NCBI GenBank assembly: GCA_017983515.1
Contig: JAGOBF010000004.1
Span: 143,370 to 207,369, forward strand
DNA length: 64,000 bases
From: Promineifilum sp.
Lineage (GTDB): Bacteria; Chloroflexota; Anaerolineae; Promineifilales; Promineifilaceae
Reading direction: 5' to 3'
Positions 24,746 through 32,076 of this stretch are shown one piece after another. The notes below the pieces were generated by a model that was not told the DNA's origin, ran no database searches, and saw only the letters and a list, made by a program, of their open reading frames with translations. Numbering within the stretch: the stretch's first letter is position 1; each line of letters starts with the position of its first letter. The position numbers and the translations under genes are program-made.

Positions 24746-25453
24746 CTAGCGACGCAATGACTCTTGCAGCGCATTCATCCGGTTGGAGACGCTGTCGTCG
24801 ACCACCCGGTCGCCAACACGCACGACTAAGCCGCCCAAGATGGACGGATCGACCTTGTAATGAACGTCCTTGACGCCCAGCATCTTGGCCGCCGACTGCT
24901 TTTCGGCATCGGTCAGGGGTAAGGCGCTGGTGATTTCGGCCGTATCGCCTGTCAGTTCCGACACCCCGGCCGGCACGCGACTGAAGAAGTCGCCGATCAG
25001 TTGATGCTGACGTTTCTCGTCGAGCGACTCGCCGACCAGCTTGTTGGCGGCGGCGATGGAGATAGCCGCCACCTGGCTGCGTAAATCGGCCAGAATGCGG
25101 TTGCGCTCCTCGGTGGCTTCGGTCTGGGCGTTGGCCATGATGGCGCGGGCGTCCTCGCGGGCCTTGTGCTCCACGTCCTTGGCGGCGCCTTCGGCAGCCA
25201 CAACCGCCTCGCGGCGCATGTTGGCGGCCTCGGCGCGGGCATCGTCCAGGATACGCTTGGCCTCGGCGTCGGCGTTCTGGCGCGCGATCTCCGCCTGTCG
25301 CGCGTCCTCCAGGCCCTTGGCGATGCGTGCTTTCCGTTCGTCCAGGACGCGCAACATCGGCTTATAGACGAATGCGGTCAGGATCAGCAGCAACGCGGAG
25401 ATACCCAGGATCTGCGTGATCAGGTAACCTAAGTTAATACCTAATGCTTCCAT
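24746..25453 (-). CDS. atpF: ATP synthase subunit b fused to a partial delta subunit
   Basis: Peripheral stalk protein of F-type ATP synthase. Residues 1-30 form the membrane anchor (LGYLITQILGISALLLILTA). Residues about 30-165 are a long charged helix, the right-handed coiled-coil stalk of subunit b. The last 70 residues are not b-like but match the C-terminal end of subunit delta/OSCP: ITSALPLTDAEKQSAAKMLG, then ILGGLVVRVGDRVVDDSV. The delta N-terminal six-helix domain is missing. A b-delta fusion is known in mycobacteria, but there a full delta is present. It follows atpE, with a GAGG Shine-Dalgarno sequence. The F1 genes that usually come next are absent. Confidence 0.88.
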   Translation of the reverse strand: MEALGINLGYLITQILGISALLLILTAFVYKPMLRVLDERKARIAKGLEDARQAEIARQNADAEAKRILDDARAEAANMRREAVVAAEGAAKDVEHKAREDARAIMANAQTEATEERNRILADLRSQVAAISIAAANKLVGESLDEKRQHQLIGDFFSRVPAGVSELTGDTAEITSALPLTDAEKQSAAKMLGVKDVHYKVDPSILGGLVVRVGDRVVDDSVSNRMNALQESLRR

Positions 25454-25507
25454 AAGTTGTCCTCAATTGGAATGGATCGGACAGCCGATCGATTTCCGGG
25501 TATCCTC

Positions 25508-25756
25508 TTAGAACACGAACAAAATAATCAGGGCCACAACCAGGGCATAAATGGCGACCGCTTCCGTGAAGGCGATACCCAAAATCATGTTGGTCTGGAT
25601 ATTGCCGCTGGCATCCGGGTTGCGGGCGATACCTTGCACAGCGCCACCCACCAGAATGCCGATACCGGCGCCGGCGCCGATGGCGCCCAACATAGCCAAT
25701 CCTGCGCCGATAGCTTTCAGGCCTTGCGCGAGTGCTGCAGCTGATAATTCATCCAT
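25508..25756 (-). CDS. atpE: ATP synthase F0 subunit c
   Basis: Rotor-ring proteolipid, 82 residues with two membrane helices joined by the polar loop ARNPD (residues 44-48). The ion-binding carboxylate is Glu65 in [11 protein letters not shown]. The residue after it is alanine, and no Na+-type Gln/Ser-Thr set is seen, so protons are the likely coupling ion. A strong GGAGG Shine-Dalgarno sequence 8 bases before the ATG fits the high copy number of this subunit. It lies between atpB and the b-delta fusion. Confidence 0.96.
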   Translation of the reverse strand: MDELSAAALAQGLKAIGAGLAMLGAIGAGAGIGILVGGAVQGIARNPDASGNIQTNMILGIAFTEAVAIYALVVALIILFVF

Positions 25757-25839
25757 GTGTCAATCCTCCGATAGACTTTATATAGTATTTACAAATTGAT
25801 CGCTTGTGGGGCGGCGCAGCAGGCGTCACCCGCAGACTG

Positions 25840-26976
25840 TCAGTGATGCTCTTCGCCGCCGTGCTGCTCGGTGGCGCTGTTCATGAAGATGAGCGTCAAC
25901 AGGGCAAACACGAGCGCCTGGATAACACCCACGAACAGTTCCAGGCCAAAGAACGCCAGGTTCGCCACCGACAGGATATAACCCATCACGAATAGCAAGA
26001 CCATACCGGCGAACATGTTGCCCAAAAGACGGAAGGAGAACGAGATAATCTTTGAAATCTCGCTGACCAGTTCCAGGATACCAACCGCCGGGTCGATAGC
26101 CTTGATGGGATCGCCCTTAACCTTGTCGACCCAATTCTTTTCCAGGAACGGGAAGAACTTGTTCAGATAGCTGAACCCCAGATGCTTGAAGCCGTAGTAT
26201 TGCACCATGACCATAGCCACCAGAGCGAAGGCCAAAGTGAAGTTTAGGTCGGTCGATGCCGGGCGCAAGAAGGGCACGATCGTCCAGTCGGCCGCTTCGG
26301 GGTTGCGGCCGACCACGTAACCGTGAGAGTCATTTTCGATGGGAGCGCCCTCTATGGCATTGTCGGCGCGGATGAGAAACAGGCCGTCGCGCAGGCCCCA
26401 GATATTGGCTTCATCTTCGGCCAACTCGGCTTCGTGCTTGACCGCTTCCAACTCCGCCTCGTTAATCTCGGTACCGGCCGTCTTGGCATTGGCGATAAAC
26501 GCTTCTTCCGCCTTCAGGGCGGCGAAGTGGGGCTTGTTTTCCCAGATGCCGATGCTGTCATAGCCGGGGATGAGGCCCATCCAGTTGGAGACCAATATGA
26601 TCAGGATGAAACTCATGAAGTAGGGGAAGAACTCCCGCACCCTGGGGCCAGCGATGTTCTGGGCAAAATTATAGGCCCCTTCGAGGATCATTTCGAACAC
26701 ATTGTAGAAGCCGGTCGGCACTTCGTCGGCCGTGCGCGATCTGGCCCGCAGACCGAACGCCAGCAACAGCACGACCAACCAGGCCAGCAGCGTAGCTACG
26801 AAGGTGTTGATTAGGCCGGCATTATTGAACAAGAAAGCCGGCATGAGTCCTTCGGTGCCGGGATACGGCTCGCCGGGCAATTGAATGAAAGGCAGAACAG
26901 GCTTGGTATAAGCAACGACCGAGCCGAAAACGATCATCAGGACAACGATTAGAAGGAGTATATAACGCTTCTTCAT
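25840..26976 (-). CDS. atpB: ATP synthase F0 subunit a with large insertion
   Basis: Stator channel subunit that works with the c ring. The essential arginine is Arg316 in SFSFRLLGNMFAG, and the following helices are typical. At 378 residues it is about 100 longer than most subunit a proteins. The surplus is one hydrophilic block, about residues 145-235. It contains an acidic helical segment (EINEAELEAVKHEAELAEDE), inserted after the helix ending NWMGLIPGYDS. Translation starts at 26976, where ATGA overlaps the stop of the AtpI-like gene, showing coupling. A longer frame upstream would lie in that gene. Confidence 0.93.
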   Translation of the reverse strand: MKKRYILLLIVVLMIVFGSVVAYTKPVLPFIQLPGEPYPGTEGLMPAFLFNNAGLINTFVATLLAWLVVLLLAFGLRARSRTADEVPTGFYNVFEMILEGAYNFAQNIAGPRVREFFPYFMSFILIILVSNWMGLIPGYDSIGIWENKPHFAALKAEEAFIANAKTAGTEINEAELEAVKHEAELAEDEANIWGLRDGLFLIRADNAIEGAPIENDSHGYVVGRNPEAADWTIVPFLRPASTDLNFTLAFALVAMVMVQYYGFKHLGFSYLNKFFPFLEKNWVDKVKGDPIKAIDPAVGILELVSEISKIISFSFRLLGNMFAGMVLLFVMGYILSVANLAFFGLELFVGVIQALVFALLTLIFMNSATEQHGGEEHH

Positions 26977-27266
26977 AGGGTAGTCTCGTCCTCTTCTTCC
27001 TGTTTTATTCGCTCGACGGTTCGATTGGCTTTGTTCATCATCCACAGACTGATACGCACCATCGCGTAGAGCGTGACGGGAAAACTGCCGAGCATAAAGA
27101 TAACGGTGAAGATCTTGCGCTCATTACCAAGAAAGTCGTCCAGAAACCATCCGGCGCCGAAGGCGATGCCGATAATGGCGAGGGCGACTATCGCGGTTAC
27201 GCAGCCCACTTGCCCCACTGTATTGGTCAGGGCGGCCGCTTGTCTGAGGTTCGGATCTTGAGACAC
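26973..27266 (-). CDS. AtpI-like ATP synthase accessory membrane protein
   Basis: Small protein of 97 residues with two hydrophobic segments (about 17-40 and 50-72). It contains the phrase GAGWFLDDFLGNERKIFTV, which is characteristic of the AtpI/AtpZ group that helps assemble or energise F0. A charged tail follows (ERIKQEEEDE). The start is GTG. Its stop overlaps the atpB start. It is the first gene of the F0 set, directly behind its own promoter. Confidence 0.82.
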   Translation of the reverse strand: MSQDPNLRQAAALTNTVGQVGCVTAIVALAIIGIAFGAGWFLDDFLGNERKIFTVIFMLGSFPVTLYAMVRISLWMMNKANRTVERIKQEEEDETTL

Positions 27267-27293
27267 GTCTTGATTGTTCAGGTTAGCTTGCGC

Positions 27294-27321
27294 ATTATAT
27301 CACAATCGATGCTCCGGTCAA
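27294..27321 (-). promoter_or_regulatory. Strong promoter of the ATP synthase F0 genes
   Basis: On the minus strand TTGACC (27316-27321) is 16 bases from a perfect TATAAT (27294-27299), which is also preceded by TGA (extended -10). It lies in the 56-base gap after nuoN, so the F0 genes can be transcribed independently of the nuo genes. Transcription should start near 27287, about 20 bases before the GTG. Confidence 0.78.
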
Positions 27322-27322
27322 T

Positions 27323-28816
27323 CTAACCGGAGAAAAAGGCCGCAGCCGCCTGGCGGGTCAGCTCGAAGGCCGGCCCGGCACTGACGCCCAGGTAGACGAT
27401 GAAGATGGCCGAGATGGCCAACCCCACCCGCGCGGCGCGCGAGACGGGAATCTCAACGTCGTCTTCTTCGGATCGATAGAGATACATATGCTTGATGATG
27501 GTTAAGTAGTAGTAGAGGCCGATAAAGGCGTTGAGGATGCCGATGAGGGCCAGCCACCACATCCCGGCATCGACAGCCGCCTTGAATATGAAGAACTTGC
27601 CGAAGAACCCGGCCGTCGGCGGGATGCCGCTAAGCGACAGCAGCGCCAGCAACATCACCAGCGCCAAAAACGGCGAACGACGATTCAGGCCGTACAGGTC
27701 TTTCAGGTCATCGGAGTGGGTCACGTTACTGACCAGGACGATGACGCCGAAGGCGGCGATATTGGTGAAGACATACATCAACAGGTAGAACATCGTCGCG
27801 CCGGAGCCATCCTGCGTCAAGGTCACCAGGCCGATGAGCGCATAGCCGGCCTGGGCGATGCTGGAATAGGCCAGCAGACGCTTGATGTTGTTCTGGAAGA
27901 TGGCGACGAAGTTGCCCAGGGTCATGGTGATGATGCACATCGCCACGAGCATGGCCCACCACTCGGATGAGGGCAGCGCCGGGCCGAGCACCCCGGCCAG
28001 GAACACGCGCAGGAAGACGGCGAACCCGGCGGCCTTCGAGGCCGTCGACAGGAAGCCGGTGAAGGGCGTGGGCGCGCCTTCATAGACGTCGGGCGTCCAG
28101 AAATGATAAGGCACGATCGATGTCTTGAAAGCAAAGCCGACGGTGATCAGCACCGCCGCCAGCAGCAGTAGTGGCTGGACGACAGAGATTTGCTGGCCGC
28201 TGAGCAGGCTACCGATCAGATAGAGATTCGTCTGGCCCGTGACGCCGTAGAGCAGGCTCATGCCGTAAAGCATGACGGCCGTGGTGAACGCGCCGTAGAC
28301 GAAGTATTTCATGCCCGCCTCGGACGAGCGCGTCTGCCCGCTATAGAACCCGGCCAGGAGATAGGACGAGATGCTGGCCGTCTCCAGCGCCACGTAGATC
28401 ATGATCAGGTCGGTCGAGGCGGCCATCAGGCTAAAGCCGATGGTGGCCGTGATCAGCAGCGCGTAGTACTCGATTTTCTGCAAGCGAGGCACGTCCATCG
28501 ACACGAGCGACGTCAGGACGAGCGCGGATAAAAACATCAGGCGAAAGACGAACGTCACCAGGTCGTTGCGCATCATGCCGCCCCAGAAGACGCTGTCTTC
28601 CAAGGCCCATTCGGCGCTTGGCTGGCCAAACAACCAAAACAGAACGATCGTCAGCAACAGAACGCCTAACGCACCCCAGGCGGTGAACAGCCCAACCTGC
28701 CGCCGGTCAACCGGCTTGAACAGCCTGTTGAAGACCAGCACCATGAACAGGACGACCAACAGGCCGAGCTCCGGGGCGAGGGCCAATACCCACGAAAGGG
28801 TAATATTGGGACTCAC
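27323..28816 (-). CDS. nuoN: NADH-quinone oxidoreductase subunit N
   Basis: Antiporter-like proton-pumping subunit of complex I, next to NuoK. The 497-residue product has about 14 hydrophobic segments. It carries the conserved NuoN phrases YFVYGAFTTAVMLYGMSLLYG and FKTSIVPYHFWTPDVYEGAP, the latter with the mid-membrane lysine region. FQNNIKRLLAYSSIAQAGY is also present. The GTG start directly follows the TAA of nuoM, behind a GGAGG Shine-Dalgarno sequence. It is the last nuo gene of the block. Confidence 0.95.
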   Translation of the reverse strand: MSPNITLSWVLALAPELGLLVVLFMVLVFNRLFKPVDRRQVGLFTAWGALGVLLLTIVLFWLFGQPSAEWALEDSVFWGGMMRNDLVTFVFRLMFLSALVLTSLVSMDVPRLQKIEYYALLITATIGFSLMAASTDLIMIYVALETASISSYLLAGFYSGQTRSSEAGMKYFVYGAFTTAVMLYGMSLLYGVTGQTNLYLIGSLLSGQQISVVQPLLLLAAVLITVGFAFKTSIVPYHFWTPDVYEGAPTPFTGFLSTASKAAGFAVFLRVFLAGVLGPALPSSEWWAMLVAMCIITMTLGNFVAIFQNNIKRLLAYSSIAQAGYALIGLVTLTQDGSGATMFYLLMYVFTNIAAFGVIVLVSNVTHSDDLKDLYGLNRRSPFLALVMLLALLSLSGIPPTAGFFGKFFIFKAAVDAGMWWLALIGILNAFIGLYYYLTIIKHMYLYRSEEDDVEIPVSRAARVGLAISAIFIVYLGVSAGPAFELTRQAAAAFFSG

Positions 28817-30475
28817 TTATGCACCTCCCAACCAGGCCATGACGTTGGCCGCGACGATCTGGAACATGTGGTGAGCGGCTTCCGTGATGGTGCCGCCGTG
28901 GAATTGAGTTGCTTGTTGCGCTTCCTGCAGGCGGGCGACGACCGGGGCCATACCCGACTGGACGATGGGCGCGATGACGACGGGGAACAGGCCGATGACG
29001 ACCAGGATGACGCAAAAGGACACCAAAACGAACTTGTCAATGGCCAGCAACGGTCGCATATCGTGCCATTTGTCGCCCTCGTACTCGCCGAAGAAGACGG
29101 AGTGGATGGCCCGCAAGATGTAGGCAGCGGTGATGATAATGCCCAGAACGGCGACGACGGCTATGATGCCGTAGTAGTTAGACGGGTTCAACCCGAACAC
29201 CGCGTTCAGATCCAGACTGCGACCTTGCCACACGCCCAGGAAGATGGGGAATTCGGCCAGAAAACCCGAAAGGCCGGGCATACCCATGCCGACCAGACCG
29301 GCGATAATGAAGGCGACCACCGTCCAGGGCAGGGCCTTGCGCATACCACTCAGTTCATCCATGTCGCGGGTGTGTGCCCGGTCGTAGATCATGCCGACGA
29401 CGGCAAAGAAGAGGGCGGTCATGATACCGTGGCTGACCATCTGGATGCCCGCGCCGGTGAAGCCAACAATCGTCATGGCCGCGAAGCCCATGCTGACTAG
29501 CCCCATGTGACTGACACTGGAGTAACCGATCATGTACTTCAAGTCTTTTTGGCGCATGGCGATGAACGCGCCGTAGACGACGTTGATCAGGGTCAGGATG
29601 ATGATGAAAGGCAGCCAGTAAACTGCCCCTTCCGGCAAGAGTTGAATACCGACGCGCATGGAGGCGTAGGCTCCCAGCTTCATCAGCACGCCGGCGTGGA
29701 TCATCGAGACGGCCGTGGGCGCGGCCACGTGGCCGTCGGGCGACCAGTTGTGGAACGGCCACAGACCGGCCAGAATGCCGAAGCCAAGGAACAGGGGCAT
29801 AAACCAGATGCGCTGGATATCCCAGGGAAATGTCGCTTGTGACCAGATACGCAGGTCAAAGGTGCGCAGCGCCTCGCCGCCCTCGACGGGCGTGAAGTAA
29901 AGCACCAGGAAGGTGATCAGGGAGATAAAGCTGCCGATGAGTAGATACAAGGTCAGCTTCATGGCCGCGTATTCACGCGTCACCTTCCAGCCCCAGACCA
30001 CGATCATGACATACATGGGCAAGACGGCCAGCTCGTAGAAAAAGAAGAGCAGGAAACCGTCGACGGCAATGAAGACGCCGTGGACGCCGGCCACCAGGAG
30101 CATGAAGAAGGCGTAGAACTCGCGCGGCCGGTCGTCGATGCTCCACGAGATGAGAACGCCGCCCAGGCCGACAATGGCCGTCAGCAGCACCAGCGTGGCG
30201 CTAAGGCCGTCGACGCCGACGATGTAGTTCAACCCGATGCTGGGCACCCAGGGATGCTCTTCGACAAACTGCAGCGATTCGCTCCAGGATGTATCGGCCG
30301 GGGGCAGATTCTGGTAGGTGGACACGTAAACGTAGATCGACAACACCAGGCCCAGCACCATAGCCGCCAGCCCCAACATGCGCGCGTTCTCGCCGCGATC
30401 CTTGGGCAACAACAGGATCAGAATCGCGAACAGAATGGGCGACAGGGCGATGATTGACAGAAACGGGAATTCCAT
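28817..30475 (-). CDS. nuoM: NADH-quinone oxidoreductase subunit M, copy 2
   Basis: Antiporter-like subunit, 552 residues, with the NuoM hallmarks WPFHNWSPDGHVAAPTAVSMIHAGVL-type region (seen as LWPFHNWSPDGH and AAPTAVSMIHAG). It also has KDLKYMIGYSSVSHMGLV and the GLPGLSGF-like GMPGLSGFLAEF end motif. A second nuoM lies directly upstream, so complex I here has an extra pump module. The C-terminus has an additional hydrophilic and amphipathic segment with many glutamines and histidines. The stop codon abuts the nuoN start. Confidence 0.93.
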   Translation of the reverse strand: MEFPFLSIIALSPILFAILILLLPKDRGENARMLGLAAMVLGLVLSIYVYVSTYQNLPPADTSWSESLQFVEEHPWVPSIGLNYIVGVDGLSATLVLLTAIVGLGGVLISWSIDDRPREFYAFFMLLVAGVHGVFIAVDGFLLFFFYELAVLPMYVMIVVWGWKVTREYAAMKLTLYLLIGSFISLITFLVLYFTPVEGGEALRTFDLRIWSQATFPWDIQRIWFMPLFLGFGILAGLWPFHNWSPDGHVAAPTAVSMIHAGVLMKLGAYASMRVGIQLLPEGAVYWLPFIIILTLINVVYGAFIAMRQKDLKYMIGYSSVSHMGLVSMGFAAMTIVGFTGAGIQMVSHGIMTALFFAVVGMIYDRAHTRDMDELSGMRKALPWTVVAFIIAGLVGMGMPGLSGFLAEFPIFLGVWQGRSLDLNAVFGLNPSNYYGIIAVVAVLGIIITAAYILRAIHSVFFGEYEGDKWHDMRPLLAIDKFVLVSFCVILVVIGLFPVVIAPIVQSGMAPVVARLQEAQQATQFHGGTITEAAHHMFQIVAANVMAWLGGA

Positions 30476-30497
30476 AGCTTTAGTCCGGCTCCAGCAG

Positions 30498-32042
30498 CTA
30501 GCTGAAGAGTTTGGTCACCGTGTCGTTGATCACAGCCAAAAGCCACTGCGGCCAGATGCCCAAACTGAGCATCAGACCCATCAGCGGCCAAATGACAAGA
30601 TGTTCGCGCAACGTCATCCGGGGCAAGCCGGCCCACTCCGGCTTGAGCGGCCCATACAGGGTTTGATCGAGCGCCTTCAGGATGTAGGCCCCAGTCATGA
30701 GCAAGCCGATCATCGACAGGGCCACCTGGATAGTGAACACCGGCCACGCGCCACGGACAACGAGGAACTCGCCCACGAAGCCGTTAAGGCCCGGCAGGCC
30801 CAGCGAGGCCATGCTGGTGAAAACGAGGATCATGCCGTAGACGGGCATCACCGTCCAGATACCACCGTATTGCTTCAGGTCGCGTGTATGCGTGCGCGAA
30901 TAAATGACGCCGACGAGGAAGAACATCCCCGCGGCCGAGAGTCCATGATTGAACATTTGCATCACCGCGCCGTTGGTGGCGATGATAGTATTATAATTCA
31001 GCCCCTCCACCGTGCCCGGCAACCCATAGGTATAGGCCATAACGGCAATGCCCAGGATGACAAAACCCATATGATTGACTGAAGAGTAAGCGACAAGTCG
31101 TTTGAAGTCCCATTGCCCGAAGGCGGCGTAGGCGCCCAAGACGATGCTGAGCATACCCAGGATGGCCAGGATGCCGGCCGTCGCCATCGCCTGTGCCGGA
31201 AAGAGGGGAATGACCAGGCGAATGAAGCCGTAGGCCCCCAGTTTCAGCAGCACACCGGCCAGGATCATCGAGCCGGCCGTGGGGGCCTGGGTATGAGCAT
31301 CGGGCAGCCAGGTGTGGAAGGGCCAGATGGGCACCTTGATGGCAAAAGCGATGACGAAAGCCCAGAAGGCAATACCCTTCACCAGATCAACCGGTAGGCC
31401 CGTGTTGGGGAGCGCGCCACCCGGTGGGATATTGACCCAGGTGGTCATCAGTTCCGGAATGTTGAACGTGCCCATCGAAATACCTATGACCTGAATGGCC
31501 AACAAGAGGCCCAGGCTGCCGGCCATGGTATAGATGATGAACTTGAACGACGCGTACTCCCGGTCCTTGCCGCCCCACAATTTGATGAGGAAGTACATCG
31601 GCACCAGGCCGAACTCCCAGAAGATGAAGAAGATGATCAGGTCGAGCGAGGCGAACAGTCCCAACATCGCGGTTTCCATGAGCAGAAAAAGAAACATGTA
31701 GGTGCGCACGTTTTCTTCGATCTCGTAGGAAACCAGGATAGCCAACGGTATCAGGATGACCGTCAGCAACACCATCGCCAGGCTGATGCCGTCCAGCCCG
31801 ATGTGGAAGCTGGAGCCGATGGACGGGAACCAGGGCAGGTTCGTCTGGAACTGCATCCCGGCGTCGACGCGATCATAGTTAAACCACATGACGAGGGCTA
31901 GAATGAGCGGCACCAGGCTGAACAGCAGCGCCAGCCGCCGGATGGTGTTCTTTGCGTCGTCGGGCATCATGAAGATGACCAGCGAGGAAAGCACCGGAAA
32001 AAATATGGTCAATAGCAGAAGGTTGTTGAGAATCGCGTCCAT
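30498..32042 (-). CDS. nuoM: NADH-quinone oxidoreductase subunit M, copy 1
   Basis: Antiporter-like subunit of 514 residues, the closer match to ordinary NuoM. It has KVPIWPFHTWLPDAHTQAPT, AGVLLKLGAYGFIR, FKRLVAYSSVNHMGFV and LGLPGLNGFVGEF. The Glu and Lys residues of the proton path lie in these segments. It sits between nuoL and the second nuoM, 22 bases from the latter. The two copies differ clearly in sequence, so they are not a recent duplication. Confidence 0.95.
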   Translation of the reverse strand: MDAILNNLLLLTIFFPVLSSLVIFMMPDDAKNTIRRLALLFSLVPLILALVMWFNYDRVDAGMQFQTNLPWFPSIGSSFHIGLDGISLAMVLLTVILIPLAILVSYEIEENVRTYMFLFLLMETAMLGLFASLDLIIFFIFWEFGLVPMYFLIKLWGGKDREYASFKFIIYTMAGSLGLLLAIQVIGISMGTFNIPELMTTWVNIPPGGALPNTGLPVDLVKGIAFWAFVIAFAIKVPIWPFHTWLPDAHTQAPTAGSMILAGVLLKLGAYGFIRLVIPLFPAQAMATAGILAILGMLSIVLGAYAAFGQWDFKRLVAYSSVNHMGFVILGIAVMAYTYGLPGTVEGLNYNTIIATNGAVMQMFNHGLSAAGMFFLVGVIYSRTHTRDLKQYGGIWTVMPVYGMILVFTSMASLGLPGLNGFVGEFLVVRGAWPVFTIQVALSMIGLLMTGAYILKALDQTLYGPLKPEWAGLPRMTLREHLVIWPLMGLMLSLGIWPQWLLAVINDTVTKLFS

Positions 32043-32076
32043 AGTCTAGTCGCCAATCGGTATGTGGCAGGCCTCC

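Noticed and set aside
27312..27332. CTCCGGT/ACCGGAG hairpin over the nuoN stop codon as a terminator
   Set aside because: On the minus strand the T run is before the stem, not after it. The -35 of the atp promoter overlaps this place.
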